IMG/VR virus record: IMGVR_UViG_3300008459_000031
Location: 1-64,000 of that record
DNA from: a virus
DNA length: 64,000 nucleotides
Strand: one strand, 5' to 3'
Part shown: piece after piece, positions 15,653 through 26,400 of the stretch
Numbering within the stretch: position 1 is the first letter of the stretch
Layout: each line of letters starts with the position of its first letter
The notes under the pieces: model-generated
Database searches by the model: none
What the model saw: the letters and a program-made list of their open reading frames with translations, nothing else
Told to the model about the DNA's origin: nothing
Program-made: the position numbers and the translations under genes

Positions 15653-16453
15653 ATGGAAGAAGTATTAGACCAGAGTGTAGGATCTGTGGAACCGATATGT
15701 CTAATTGATGGGGATAGCTTGATTTATTATGAGATGGATAAACAGACTCTAGAGGAGGCCTTAAGAGGGCTAGACTCTAGGGTCTTAACCATCCTTGAGC
15801 AATGCAAAACTAGTCAGTACGTAGGATTTCTTACAGATTACAACTGCTTTAGATATAAAGTAGATGGTAATTATAAAGCTAATAGGAAACATAAACCTAA
15901 ACCAGTCATATTCTATTCCCTTAGAGAGTACCTTAAGCAGAAATGGGGATTCTATGGTATAGAAGGATTAGAGGCTGATGATCTTGTAAGCTATTATAGT
16001 AAGAATGAACCACGTAAAACAATCATCTGTTCTCCAGATAAAGATGTTCTTCATCAATGTTCAGGTATGCATTTTAATTATCGTACTGTAGAATTCCTTC
16101 ACACATCTCCAGATGAAGCTAATCAGTTTCTTTGGAAGCAAGTGTTGATGGGAGATAGTACAGATAACATTACAGGTATACCAGGAGTTGGTGTTAAGAC
16201 TGCTGAAAATTGGTTGAAGGGTAGGACTGCAGATGTCGAAGGATTTGTCTTGAGTCAATATATTAAAAAGTTTGGTAGTACTGAAGGTATTCATCAGTTC
16301 TATAGTAACTTTAGATTAGTATATTTACTACAAGATGAGAATGATGTTAAACGGGAGTATGGGAAAAACCTACCTCCACTTAGTCCAATAACCTATTTAG
16401 AACCACAGCAAGATGAGTACATCGAGTCAAAGCATGATAACTACGAATGGTAG
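15653..16453 (+). CDS. FEN-type 5'-3' exonuclease (266 aa)
   Basis: Structure-specific 5' nuclease that removes RNA primers and flaps; it supplies the activity absent from the phage polymerase. Metal ligands can be read in order: D19 and D21 (CLIDGDSL), YKANR (arch helix entry, 74-78), E107-D109-D110 (EADDL), D129 and D131 (SPDKDV), and D168/D171 (GDSTDN). A helix-hairpin-helix GIPGVGVKTA (175-184) completes the fold. The length fits T4 RNase H and T5 FEN. The end overlaps the following gene by 20-41 bases depending on its start. Confidence 0.9.
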   Translation: MEEVLDQSVGSVEPICLIDGDSLIYYEMDKQTLEEALRGLDSRVLTILEQCKTSQYVGFLTDYNCFRYKVDGNYKANRKHKPKPVIFYSLREYLKQKWGFYGIEGLEADDLVSYYSKNEPRKTIICSPDKDVLHQCSGMHFNYRTVEFLHTSPDEANQFLWKQVLMGDSTDNITGIPGVGVKTAENWLKGRTADVEGFVLSQYIKKFGSTEGIHQFYSNFRLVYLLQDENDVKREYGKNLPPLSPITYLEPQQDEYIESKHDNYEW

Positions 16454-17222
16454 TGTCACTTTTACACCAATAAATGGTAGAACAGTTCGAATGACTGGCA
16501 GCGTCATCGATTATAAACAAGAGATAGAGAACGGAAATATAATAAAGCTATCTACAGATAATTTATTTGTAGAGATAGGATCTATAGTTAAAGCTAGAGC
16601 CAAGCTTTTATATAAAGTTAATCACATCAATCCAGTTTATAATGCCGTGAATTTTTTAGTTGGTTATGATTTATCTATAGCTAAATCAAATAAGTCTAGT
16701 ATATTTATCTGTCCAATGCTTGGAGGTAATAGAGAATTATTTCTTTGGGATAAGTATCTAGTGAATACGTTTATAGGAACACCAGAAGAAGAGAATGTTA
16801 TTTGTCTTCTTTATAGATGGAGTTCTGATAAATTATTTACTAAGTTTGAAGGAGCTTTACAAGCTTTTAAAACTTATAAATATCACGTAGATACAGATCC
16901 ATTTCATGTTATGTATGTCTTTGATATACCAGACGGGATGAGAAATTCATTTGACTCTTTTGTTAAAGGTAAATATTCTGAAATAGATGATCTTGTTAAG
17001 CTAAAGATATTAGACTACCATAACTTTAATATGGACGGTACTACTGCAAAAATCCTTTTCAAGTCCCCTTCTCTAAAGAAACAATTAGAAGAAGAGTTAG
17101 ACGTTTCAATTCCGATTGAGAATGAGTTACATTCTCCTCCAAAAATGATTGAAGAAAAATTTAATCCAGAGTACTATAAAATCGTTAAAAAGAATAAAGT
17201 AAATACAAAATTTTATGAGTAA
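16434..17222 (+). CDS. hypothetical protein between FEN and uracil-DNA glycosylase (262 aa)
   Basis: A soluble alpha/beta protein with no recognised family. Features: a beta-rich N-terminal half, a segment IFICPMLGGNRELFLWDKYLVNTF near residues 94-117, and a Lys-rich C-terminus (KIVKKNKVNTKFYE). The start at 16434 gives a 20-base overlap with the FEN gene; an in-frame ATG at 16413 is possible. The end overlaps the uracil-DNA glycosylase start by eight bases. Lying between two DNA repair enzymes, it could be a DNA metabolism accessory protein. Confidence 0.6.
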   Translation: MITTNGSVTFTPINGRTVRMTGSVIDYKQEIENGNIIKLSTDNLFVEIGSIVKARAKLLYKVNHINPVYNAVNFLVGYDLSIAKSNKSSIFICPMLGGNRELFLWDKYLVNTFIGTPEEENVICLLYRWSSDKLFTKFEGALQAFKTYKYHVDTDPFHVMYVFDIPDGMRNSFDSFVKGKYSEIDDLVKLKILDYHNFNMDGTTAKILFKSPSLKKQLEEELDVSIPIENELHSPPKMIEEKFNPEYYKIVKKNKVNTKFYE

Positions 17223-18000
17223 AATGCTTAAACAACTTGGGGATTGGGTGTCTATTCGACAGGCAGTCATAGATGCTCATCCTCAAGAGTACAAGCAGCT
17301 CACAGACTTTGTTAAAACACAACGTTCAGAAGCCACTGTATATCCTGCTAGTCCAGAAGTATACAGGGCTTTTGAGTTGTGTCAACTTAAAGATCTGAGA
17401 GTTGTGATAATAGGACAAGATCCATATCACAATGGAGCTGCTACAGGTTTAGCATTTGGTGTCAAGGTTGGTAATAAAATTAATCCTAGTCTGAGAGTTA
17501 TCCGAGAAGAGATATACAATTCTCATGGTGTGGATAGCAAAGACAAGTCTATAGAATTTGATTACACTCTTGAACACCTAGCTAAACAAGGTGTGTTGTT
17601 ATTAAATACTACTTTAACAGTGACTAAAGGAAGACCTAATTCTCATGAGCAATATTGGGGATGGTTTACTAAAGGTATTGTTAAAGAAATCTGTAAACAA
17701 GTAGACGGAGTTATATTCTTGCTATGGGGTAAGTTTGCTCAACAAGCATTTGGGGATATAATTAAAGAAGCAAATATGATGCATGATAAGCAGCATATAA
17801 TGTTCAAAGCTTCTCATCCGGCTGCTGAGGTGTATGGAGGAAATGCTAAATTTATTGGGTGCAATCATTTTATTAAAGTAAATGAGATAGTTGCTACTCC
17901 TATTGACTGGTTTAAACTACCTGAAAAGTCAGATAGTTTAGACTTTGAAACTCAGTTAAATATTTATGAAAACCAAATTCATGGACAAGAACCATTTTGA
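17215..18000 (+). CDS. ung: uracil-DNA glycosylase, family 1 (261 aa)
   Basis: Removes uracil from DNA. The water-activating loop GQDPYH is at residues 67-72 (catalytic D69). The uracil-binding strand LLLNTTLTV follows, then HPAAE with H201 (the Leu-intercalation loop normally HPSPLS; here SHPAAEVYG). Length and order fit family 1. The HPSPL to HPAAE change modifies the loop that pushes into DNA, so kinetics may differ from the bacterial enzyme. It may keep the phage genome free of uracil or act on host DNA. The stop overlaps the DUF1599 gene. Confidence 0.92.
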   Translation: MSKMLKQLGDWVSIRQAVIDAHPQEYKQLTDFVKTQRSEATVYPASPEVYRAFELCQLKDLRVVIIGQDPYHNGAATGLAFGVKVGNKINPSLRVIREEIYNSHGVDSKDKSIEFDYTLEHLAKQGVLLLNTTLTVTKGRPNSHEQYWGWFTKGIVKEICKQVDGVIFLLWGKFAQQAFGDIIKEANMMHDKQHIMFKASHPAAEVYGGNAKFIGCNHFIKVNEIVATPIDWFKLPEKSDSLDFETQLNIYENQIHGQEPF

Positions 18001-18298
18001 AGAATCTGTAATTAGTGAATTACGTAAGATTCAAACTATGCTAGTTAGTAAGAACACTGCATATGGTAATGCTGCATTAAAGCCTATCAACATCTTTTCA
18101 CAGAATACTCCTGTTGATGCTATTTGTTCTAGGATAGATGACAAACTATCTAGAATAAAGAATCAAGGTATAAATGATTTATCAGAAGATTCTGTATCAG
18201 ATTTAATTGGGTATTTAGTACTGCTTAAATTATCAATGAAGCCTAAAAGCACATATGATAAAATTACTTATACTTATTCTGATGGAAAAGGATACTAG
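17981..18298 (+). CDS. DUF1599-like nucleotide-metabolism-associated protein (105 aa)
   Basis: A short helical protein with KNTAYGN (residues 24-30) and a later IDDKLSRIKN helix, matching the DUF1599 pattern, which is linked by genome context to nucleotide or base-modification genes. It directly follows uracil-DNA glycosylase, in keeping with dNTP quality control. The start at 17981 gives a 20-base overlap; an ATG at 17966 is also in frame. The enzymatic activity, if any, is unknown. The family assignment comes from the KN..YGN motif and the helical layout, not from a search. Confidence 0.65.
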   Translation: MDKNHFEESVISELRKIQTMLVSKNTAYGNAALKPINIFSQNTPVDAICSRIDDKLSRIKNQGINDLSEDSVSDLIGYLVLLKLSMKPKSTYDKITYTYSDGKGY

Positions 18299-18503
18299 GA
18301 ATGATCTAATTGCTGATTGGATTATAGGAATTCTTCTTGTGATAAGTACGATAGGGCTAATTAAATATTTAGCTGATCATAGAGTAAAATTAAAGCAACA
18401 GCATTACGAATTTAAGGCTATTAAACTTCCAGAAACTATTAATCAATATGATTCAGTGTATGTAGATCCTACTACGGTAGGAACTACTACTGATCCAAAA
18501 TAA
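18282..18503 (+). CDS. small single-span membrane protein (73 aa)
   Basis: A hydrophobic helix (ADWIIGILLVISTIGLIKYL, residues 11-30) is preceded by a short charged N-terminus and followed by a basic, then polar tail. This gives N-in or signal-anchor topology with about 43 residues on the other side. The ATG at 18282 lies inside the DUF1599 gene; an upstream in-frame start at 18255 would add a second hydrophobic piece and looks less likely. Together with the secreted protein that follows it could be an envelope-directed pair (for instance spanin-like), but no lysis gene is adjacent. Confidence 0.6.
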   Translation: MEKDTRNDLIADWIIGILLVISTIGLIKYLADHRVKLKQQHYEFKAIKLPETINQYDSVYVDPTTVGTTTDPK

Positions 18504-18508
18504 ATCTT

Positions 18509-18886
18509 ATGAAAAAATTATTAATTTTATTTTTGCTGATACTAAGTTTAGCATCGTTTGGTCAAGTTACTTATAAAGCTACAACGTTAAAGATCGGGGT
18601 TAGAGAAAATTCTTCACAAGATCTTGAGTGGAAATCTTTTGATACTGGGTTAGAGATTCCTGTACATATATCTGATGATAATGTTATCACGATTTACTCT
18701 AAGATATTTCAGAAGTATTTCCCTATAACTGAAGTACCTGCATCAGATGGTGTATCAACTATTTGGACATGTATTGATAAAGATGGTAGAAGATGTAATG
18801 TATACTTTATTGTTGTATTAGGATCTAACTATCTTCATGTAGAGTACGATGATATGGGTTGGTATTATAAACTTGAAGATTATTAA
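18509..18886 (+). CDS. exported protein with Sec signal peptide (125 aa)
   Basis: A clear signal peptide occupies residues 1-19: MKK start, a Leu/Ile-rich core and an Ala-Ser-Phe-Gly exit before Gln, a style common in Bacteroidota. The mature part of about 106 residues is beta-rich, acidic and contains two Cys (in TWTCIDKDGRRCN) that could form a disulfide in the periplasm. No lipobox Cys follows the signal, so it is not a lipoprotein. It closes the plus-strand block, six bases after the membrane protein, and is followed by a terminator. It may modify the host envelope or block superinfection. Confidence 0.7.
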   Translation: MKKLLILFLLILSLASFGQVTYKATTLKIGVRENSSQDLEWKSFDTGLEIPVHISDDNVITIYSKIFQKYFPITEVPASDGVSTIWTCIDKDGRRCNVYFIVVLGSNYLHVEYDDMGWYYKLEDY

Positions 18887-18902
18887 TACTAAAAAGATAA
18901 AG

Positions 18903-18924
18903 AAGGGGCAGTAGCCCCTTTTTT
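18903..18924. terminator. bidirectional terminator between convergent blocks
   Basis: AAGGGGC (18903-18909) pairs with GCCCCTT (18914-18920) across AGTA, followed by a T run on the plus strand. Read from the minus strand the same stem is followed by a T-rich stretch. It sits in the 48-base space between the end of the plus block and the end of the minus block and probably serves both. Confidence 0.8.
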
Positions 18925-18934
18925 ATTGCCTTTA

Positions 18935-21900
18935 TTATTTAGTTGATGTAGCAGGTAAGTCAAACCACTTAGCAGCTGTAGCTGGATCAGATGATTTTTC
19001 AATACCCCCTAATATTGGAATCATTGCTTCGAACTTAGCTAATAATTTGCTGTCCCCTTTTTGATGTATCCCAGACTTTCTTTGGTAGTATAACCCTTCT
19101 GTATCTCCTGTGAATATAGATGGGATAGCTTTGAATGCTACCATATCAACAAGCTCTATTGCTTTTGTAACAGGACGTACAGTTGCTGTAGGTGAGTTAG
19201 CAGCTTTTAAAAATTCTATAGGACGTACAAACTGAGTTAATTCTGTCTGCATACGTAAAGCTTGATATATTGCAAAGCTTTCAAACCATGAATCATCTTC
19301 ATCATCATCATCTGATAGTGACATTACAATCAAAGCACATAGAGTCCAGAATGCAATAGATACTACAGATCTTCTCATGTTCTGCTTCTCCATGTCTGTC
19401 ATCATCTTATAAACTTTAACACCATTACCAGCATTCTTATAAGTCTCTTTTATGAATCTCCATAGAGTTTCCATTGTACCTTCTGAGATAGTACCTAATT
19501 CTAAGTCACGATGAATACCACCACGAAGACCGTTATGTCCATAATGTTTACGAAGAGATGGGATAAAGTAACGACGGAATAACATAATCAATTTACCATA
19601 CCATCTTCTTTGAAGAATAGCATCATCGAATTTAGTTTTAACCTGGTTGGTTCTTTTGTTTATCCCTGATATCTTAGCCATAAATCTACTTCTATTGAAG
19701 TTGGCTACTTTAGGATCTACTCCGTATCTACCAGTTTTTTCATCTTTAACAAATACATCCCAAAGATTTGCATCTTCTCCTTTCTCATTTTTAATTACGT
19801 TTCCATCTTTGTCTTTAAGCTTTCCTCTATAGCTATCCATTAAAGCAAGCATTCTAGTAACTGCTGTCTCATGTTCAGCAATAGTTTGTAATGCCATTGG
19901 ACCTTCTTGTAAAAGCTTTAACATTCGTGGACCAGTCTTGTCTTCTTTTGTAGATCCTAGTACTTCCCCTAATGCATCAAAGTATCTAATAGCTTGCACT
20001 ATTTTAGTTTGTGGAGCAAAGGTTTTAAAGTCTTTCAATGATCCTAATCCACCTTCACTAGTTAAGTGGTAGATACCCTTAGCCCAAGTCATGTTCTTTT
20101 TATTAAAGAACTGTTGTGAGTGTGCTTCTTCCATCAAACGTACGTTATCGAGTAACATCTGATTAGTAGATTGAAGTAAGTTACCAGCTAAGTTTGCAAG
20201 AGCAGTATAAGATGCTACTTTATTTGATAATTTATTTGATGATATTTGCTTACCAAATATGTTTAAAGCAGATTTAAGTTCTTCTTCCCCAAAGAATATT
20301 TTATCAATCCATTCTGATAAGTGCTTAAAGTTATTTCCACCTTTACCAGCAGTCTGCATTTTAGTTCCTTTTAAGATCTTTGACATTCTGTGTAAAAGTG
20401 GATTGTTGTCAGCTGTTACTGCTAATACTTCTCTTTCTTGTATGATGTCTCTCATTAACATAACAGAGCCGACAATTTCAGATTTACTCTTAAACATGTT
20501 GGCCATTCCTCCAAAGAGAATTAACGAGCTAGCTACGTCTTTACTTACTAGTTTAGAATCTACAGGATTTGTGTAGAAGATAGGAATTGTTTTATCTCTA
20601 GCTTCTTTGTTAGCATTAATAACATCTCCGTAGTTTACATCAGTAGATAGGAATTGAAACGAATCTTTAACAAAATCTTTAGCTGCTGTAAAAGCTCCAT
20701 CTTTTTGTACTTTCTCTAATCCTTCTGATCTAACTGATGGTACTATATAACTAAACTTATCCCAAGAGTTTTTAGCAAGACTATTCTGCCCTAACATCTT
20801 CTGCTTTTTGTAGTAGAAGTTCATCATGGCTTTATAGTAAGTAAATGCAGGAGCATTATTTTTTAATGCCTCATATTTAGCATTTTTATACTTATCATTA
20901 GGACGTACTGCTGAAATCTTCCACTGCTCATTTATAGGATCATACATCTTATCCATCAAAGATTTTAGTGAAGATTGTTCCCCTTCTAAATATTGAATCT
21001 TATCTGGATCTATAAGAGCTGCATCTTTTGATTTCTCTTCTACTAATTTTTTACGTACATTTTTAAGCTTCTCTGATAGTACATTATACTTTTCTTGAGA
21101 ATCTTTACTTGGTACAGAGTTTTCTTTATACCATTTAGCAACTTCTTTATAGTATTCTCTTACAGTAGATTTATTTTTTAACCACTCTTGTATCTCTTCG
21201 TCACCCTTCTCTGGTTTATTATACTTTGTAGCTAAATCTGCATACATTTTAGATTCAGCATTCTTATATCTAGTGACATCAAATTCTTGTACAAATGAAA
21301 GAAGAGTTACTTTCTCTGACTTTTCTTTATCAGGATTGTAAACCATGTATTCAACTTCTTCTAAAATATCTTCGTTGAATTTATTAGGATTTAAACCACT
21401 TCCTTTTGCTTTCTCAAATTCTTTATAAGCTGCAGCTAGTTCATAGATATCATTCTGTGTCTCATCATTTGCTTGATACATTTTATCTTTAAGCATAGAT
21501 GCAAACATTTGTATCCCTACTTGAGAAGAATAAATAATTGGATCTAGAAGATAACTAAATGCAGACTTATCTTTTTGAGCTTCAGTAAGTTCTTTGATTA
21601 ATGTATCTCTTGTAATCAGCTTATTTTCTAACTGCTTTATATTCAATGCTTTTAATGCAGCAAACTCATCAGCTTTATCTAGCTTTTGAGATTTTATTTT
21701 ATTGTACTCCTCATCTCTTTCAATAGCTACTAAACGATCATTGTCTTTGATATTTTGTATGAGTTTATTAATCTCATCATTTATATCATCGTTTGAATAT
21801 TCCATTAGCAAGTCAGCCATAAGTGGGATACCTACTTCTCTATAGGTTTCCTCCACCATATTCATTCTATGTATAGCTTCAGTAATTTTCTTTTCAAATA

Positions 21901-23482
21901 ATGAAAGTGATTTAAATTTAGGGTCGTCTTGTAACTGTTCTACACTTAAACCTTTTTTAAGTCTTAACAAGTCTTTTGAAACTGCAAAACCAATTTTTTG
22001 CATTATACTATCTTTCCCATCTACTCCACCATAAAAGCTTCTTACCCATTCACTTACTTTGTATAATTCATGAATAAGCTGTAATCTTTCTGTGGTAGGA
22101 AGAACTTCATTATATCTCTCATTAATTTTATCTAAGTTTTCTTCAGCTCTGTCTGCAAGTCTAGATGCATAATTTACAAACTCTACTAATTCTTCTACAT
22201 CTTGAATCTTATCAAGTCTTTTCTGCATGAGAGATAATCTTTCTATTGCAGTTTCATTTAAATCACCAGGAGTACTTTTAAGTTTGTTGATGCTCTCTTG
22301 TGTTGCAATACGAACATCATCTACAATCTTCATGAAGTCTTCTTCTCTCTTATTTACTTTACTATCAGCCATTAAGAAAGTAATAGAACCTTTTAAATCT
22401 GCAGCAGTATATCTTCTTTCTAGAAGCATACGTGTCAGATCTTCAACTGCAGATGGTTTAGCCTCTGTACCAAATAACTTTGATAATGCTCTTACAACTC
22501 TATTAAATATTCTTTGGAAGAGATTAGGGTTTTCTCTTTTAATCTTAGCCCCACTTAATCCCATAGCAGATACTAGAACTTCTTTATTTAAAGCTTTCTC
22601 ATCTAGTTCTGGGTATGCTTCTTTAACTTTTTGATAAAGATTAGTAGACTTCAATTCATTTATAGCTCTTACTACTACAGGATGATCTTCCCCTAAAAGT
22701 TCTACAAGAATATGACTGAATTCGTGGATATGAGTATCCTCAGTCATAAGTAGTGGATTTAGAACAACTGTTAATATTTTACCTGGAGTGTTAATAACTC
22801 TACCTTTTACTTCTAGAGTAGGGTCAATTTTAACTTCTATGTTTATCCCAGCTTTAGCAAAGTCAGATATAAAATTGTTAATATCTTTTTGTATAGAAGG
22901 CATCTCTGCTCTTTCCATATCTTCAAGATCTAAACGACTATCTAAATCTTCGAATAAATCTAGTTGTTTTCCAGCTTCTCTAGATAATTTTTTTGTTAGT
23001 TCTTGTTCAGCTTTTGCTATGCTCAACTCTTCTTTACTTAATTCAATTACTCTTGGTCTAAGTATAGGGTTAAATTCATAAGCATTTAGAGCAAACTCAT
23101 ATGGATCTACTCTGTTAGGTAACTTAGTGGCTACATTTTTAGTCAGAGCTAGAGTTGCTTTTTGAGAAATTTGGACATCGTAATGAGTCTTACCTTTATC
23201 TTTATATGGGGTTATTACTGCAAGTGGAGTAGGAGAACCATAATATAAGGCTGCTACTGCATTTAAATCTGCTATCTCTTGAAATAGAACATCTTGCATA
23301 GTAACCGATATCCTATTCCCAAGACCTATAACACCATCATTAAGAAGAATGTAATTGATCGTATAAGGATCTACTACATCGTTATTTGCTAACTGATTAT
23401 CTATGTATTCAATAACCTTACTAGTCGTAGGAGATTTTCTTACATTTCCGTTTTCGTCTGTTTTAAAGTATCCACATGCCAT
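18935..23482 (-). CDS. giant probable virion cargo protein with zincin-like domain (1515 aa)
   Basis: Last gene of the virion block, next to the virion RNA polymerase. HEFSH at residues 253-257 (HExxH) within THIHEFSHILVELLG is a zincin-type metalloprotease site and is preceded by a beta-strand pair (GRVINTPGKILTVVLNPL) as in that fold. The middle 700 residues are long charged helices and coiled coils. Near the C-terminus a hydrophobic helix (about 1373-1391) is followed by SDDDDEDD. In characterised crAss-like phages the proteins encoded beside the RNA polymerase are packaged in the capsid and delivered with it. A role in cleaving cargo or host proteins after ejection is inferred. A possible promoter box lies just before the ATG. 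Confidence 0.75.
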   Translation of the reverse strand: MACGYFKTDENGNVRKSPTTSKVIEYIDNQLANNDVVDPYTINYILLNDGVIGLGNRISVTMQDVLFQEIADLNAVAALYYGSPTPLAVITPYKDKGKTHYDVQISQKATLALTKNVATKLPNRVDPYEFALNAYEFNPILRPRVIELSKEELSIAKAEQELTKKLSREAGKQLDLFEDLDSRLDLEDMERAEMPSIQKDINNFISDFAKAGINIEVKIDPTLEVKGRVINTPGKILTVVLNPLLMTEDTHIHEFSHILVELLGEDHPVVVRAINELKSTNLYQKVKEAYPELDEKALNKEVLVSAMGLSGAKIKRENPNLFQRIFNRVVRALSKLFGTEAKPSAVEDLTRMLLERRYTAADLKGSITFLMADSKVNKREEDFMKIVDDVRIATQESINKLKSTPGDLNETAIERLSLMQKRLDKIQDVEELVEFVNYASRLADRAEENLDKINERYNEVLPTTERLQLIHELYKVSEWVRSFYGGVDGKDSIMQKIGFAVSKDLLRLKKGLSVEQLQDDPKFKSLSLFEKKITEAIHRMNMVEETYREVGIPLMADLLMEYSNDDINDEINKLIQNIKDNDRLVAIERDEEYNKIKSQKLDKADEFAALKALNIKQLENKLITRDTLIKELTEAQKDKSAFSYLLDPIIYSSQVGIQMFASMLKDKMYQANDETQNDIYELAAAYKEFEKAKGSGLNPNKFNEDILEEVEYMVYNPDKEKSEKVTLLSFVQEFDVTRYKNAESKMYADLATKYNKPEKGDEEIQEWLKNKSTVREYYKEVAKWYKENSVPSKDSQEKYNVLSEKLKNVRKKLVEEKSKDAALIDPDKIQYLEGEQSSLKSLMDKMYDPINEQWKISAVRPNDKYKNAKYEALKNNAPAFTYYKAMMNFYYKKQKMLGQNSLAKNSWDKFSYIVPSVRSEGLEKVQKDGAFTAAKDFVKDSFQFLSTDVNYGDVINANKEARDKTIPIFYTNPVDSKLVSKDVASSLILFGGMANMFKSKSEIVGSVMLMRDIIQEREVLAVTADNNPLLHRMSKILKGTKMQTAGKGGNNFKHLSEWIDKIFFGEEELKSALNIFGKQISSNKLSNKVASYTALANLAGNLLQSTNQMLLDNVRLMEEAHSQQFFNKKNMTWAKGIYHLTSEGGLGSLKDFKTFAPQTKIVQAIRYFDALGEVLGSTKEDKTGPRMLKLLQEGPMALQTIAEHETAVTRMLALMDSYRGKLKDKDGNVIKNEKGEDANLWDVFVKDEKTGRYGVDPKVANFNRSRFMAKISGINKRTNQVKTKFDDAILQRRWYGKLIMLFRRYFIPSLRKHYGHNGLRGGIHRDLELGTISEGTMETLWRFIKETYKNAGNGVKVYKMMTDMEKQNMRRSVVSIAFWTLCALIVMSLSDDDDEDDSWFESFAIYQALRMQTELTQFVRPIEFLKAANSPTATVRPVTKAIELVDMVAFKAIPSIFTGDTEGLYYQRKSGIHQKGDSKLLAKFEAMIPILGGIEKSSDPATAAKWFDLPATSTK

Positions 23483-23486
23483 AGTA

Positions 23487-23494
23487 CAAATATA
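23487..23494 (-). promoter_or_regulatory. TATATTTG box 4 bases before the 1515-aa gene
   Basis: On the minus strand TATATTTG ends four bases before the ATG. It fits the Bacteroidota -7 element, but a TTTG at -33 is not evident. If used, initiation would fall at or near the start codon, giving a leaderless mRNA. The same arrangement precedes the 2222-aa and scaffold-like genes. Confidence 0.3.
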
Positions 23495-23499
23495 CGGTA

Positions 23500-26400
23500 T
23501 TATATTGAGCAGGACATATTTCCAGCTTCAATTGGTAATTTTCCTCTGTCTAATAAATAAGTAGTGCTTCTTGCTATGTTGTTCTTTATTTGAGGAAGTA
23601 CTTCTTTATTTTGAATCTTCATATAATTTAACCCATAAAGCTTCACACTACCTTTAGTTGTATACGTACCTTCTAATCTTCCGTATTGAGTCATAATAGA
23701 TCCATCTCCAGATTTTACTTGGTCTAACTTAGCAAATACTGCACTTGTACCAGTCTTACGATTTCTTACTACTATAAAGTTATCAGTGCTCTTATCTAAA
23801 ATAGTCTCTGTTCCTGAAGAAAGTGTATCATTACTAACCCTTTTAACTAAGTTACTTCCACCAGCTCTCATCTTTCCAAATGCAGCCATGTAGTTAATAA
23901 TGTCTTGTGAATCAAAGTACTGAGATTGTCTAGCTTTAAATGCTTCTTGTCTGAAGAAATCTAAAATGCTTATTCTATCTTGTACTTCTACTCCAGGTTC
24001 TGATGGGCCTTGCTCAACCTTCATAGGAGTTGTGAAGAATTCTAGAGGAACAATATCAGCATATGAACTAGCTCCTTGTCTAAATCCATTTACAAAGAAG
24101 CTGTGCATTGCTAGTTTTATAGCAAAGAGTTTGACTTCTCTTATACCAGCAGCAACTGATGGATCAGTATAGTTACCTTCACTATCCATTGTTTTATCTC
24201 CTGGTACATAGAATTGTGGGTTATACAGTAGATTATACAATCCGTCTGTATAAGATTGCTTTTCAGTTGCAGTAGCTTTAAATGTATTATCAAACTTAAT
24301 TCCATAGTATCTAGCTTCTGTATCTGTATCAGGTTCTAAGTTAGCTATGAATGGGTTTGTATTCAATGCACGATACTTTGTTTTTAAAGCTTGTAATTTT
24401 GTATAAATATTATTATCTGGCTTATTATACAAGTTTGTCATGCTATCCATCAAAGAAGCAAATGGAGAGCCAGGTTTCATAAGCATCATGAACATCAAGT
24501 TGTAATCAATCAACTGATGCATTTCAGGAGTTAACTCTTCAGTACTTACATTCCCTAGTAGCCCTTTCTTAAATAGTTTAAAAGATTCAGATAATCTAGT
24601 AGGGAAGAATACTCCTGCAAAGTCAAGACCGTTTCTTAATAGATTATCGTAACCTCTTTCTAATCCATAATTAGACTTCTCACCGATAAATTGGTCAGTG
24701 ACATTATCCATAGACCCTGGTTCAAAGAATATTGGAGTCTTTAGAGAATCTTCATTCTGATCAAATGTATTAGCTCTATCTAAATAAGATTGTATAGAAC
24801 CTATCCTTCCCAATCCATCCATTGAATCTGGGGTTACTCTCTTCCCTAGTTTCATAAGAGTTTTACCAGCTTCATAGAACTTCATGAAGTTAGCAAGCAT
24901 CTTTAATTGTTCATCTACATTTCTATTCTCTTTACTTAAGTTTTCTAATTCTTCTACATTCATGTTAAATGTACCGGGCTTATTTAGATTTAAGTAGCCA
25001 TTTGGATCTTTTAGTTTAGAAGTAAAAATTTTATAAGCTGTTGTAAGATTCATCAAATTACCAGCTTCGGTGGTCTCAAAGTAATTTGTAAATTCTTTAA
25101 CCAATGGTTGATTTAAGAACAAAGAACAAAGTCTTGAAGAATACTCTGGGAAGAATCCTGAGAATAAAATTCTGATACGAGATGTTAAAACTGTATCGTT
25201 AAGTTCATATTGTACGGGAAACTTAGCAGCATCCACAGCAGCAGATAAGAATAATGATATGCTTTTATCTGTTGGATAAGATCTGCTTGTAGTATCAAAT
25301 GGATTTTCATAAGAAGTCTTTATATAATCTCTATATTCCTCTCCATTAATTTTGATAGAGTAATCGTTATGTATTCTAACATTACCATGTTGTAATACGT
25401 TACGTGCAGCTAGTGCATTTGCATAGATACCACGAAGCTTATTTCCAAGAGTACTACGACGAGCTGTAATAGCTTCTGTGTTATAATCACTCCAATCTAA
25501 TTCTTTTCCAAGGTCTGGAGATTTAGATTTAATCTCATCTACAACAGTATTCAATGTAGTATCATCAAGTGGAGTAAACACTTCTTTGAAGTGAGCAGGG
25601 TTTGAATACACTGCCTCCATCAAATCTAATATTACATTATTAATCTGTTCATTAGACAACTTCGATAAGTTCTTTGATTTTATTATACTAGCATAATCTA
25701 CAGATACTTTTTCTAGTTGTTTAGTTTCTTTATTAACTCTAACTTCTGGGAATAAGAGATTTAACTTATCGACGTCAAAGTCAGATCCCATCAATTTAGT
25801 TAGCTGTCCCGGTACAACAACTGCTTTTGCATAGTTGTTCGGTAAGATTTTAGCAATCTTAAGCATGACTACAGAAGCTTTATCCTGATTAGGGATACGA
25901 TAACCTACAATTCTTCTAAGTTCTTCTGGGATAGAGTCTAAAGATTGTCCTGGTTGTATTCCAAACTTACGAGCTACATCCTCACGGATCATAACTTCTG
26001 CATGGATTACTCTTCTACCATCTTCAGATATTTGTAAGAACTTTAATGCACCACTTCCATCAACTTCTGATCCACCTAATTGTGTAACCTGAACTGCTTC
26101 AAACCCTTTAACTTTCTGTTTGAATACTTCATTGTTTATTACAGACATTATGATAGACTCATACTTCTTATTGTATAGAGGTATATCAAGTGGAGCTACA
26201 AATCTAGGAGTACCATCATTTTCAAATACAATATCTAAAGCTCTTTCATAGTTAGAGTGAAGCTCTTTTGTTCTAGCTTGCTTGAGTACTTTTTCTCTTA
26301 CAGTTTTTAATATATCTAACTTAGCTGCATTTATCTTATTGATATCATTGCTTTCAGAAGCTTTATAAAGCTCAGTTAATCCAAATTCATCTTCAACCTT

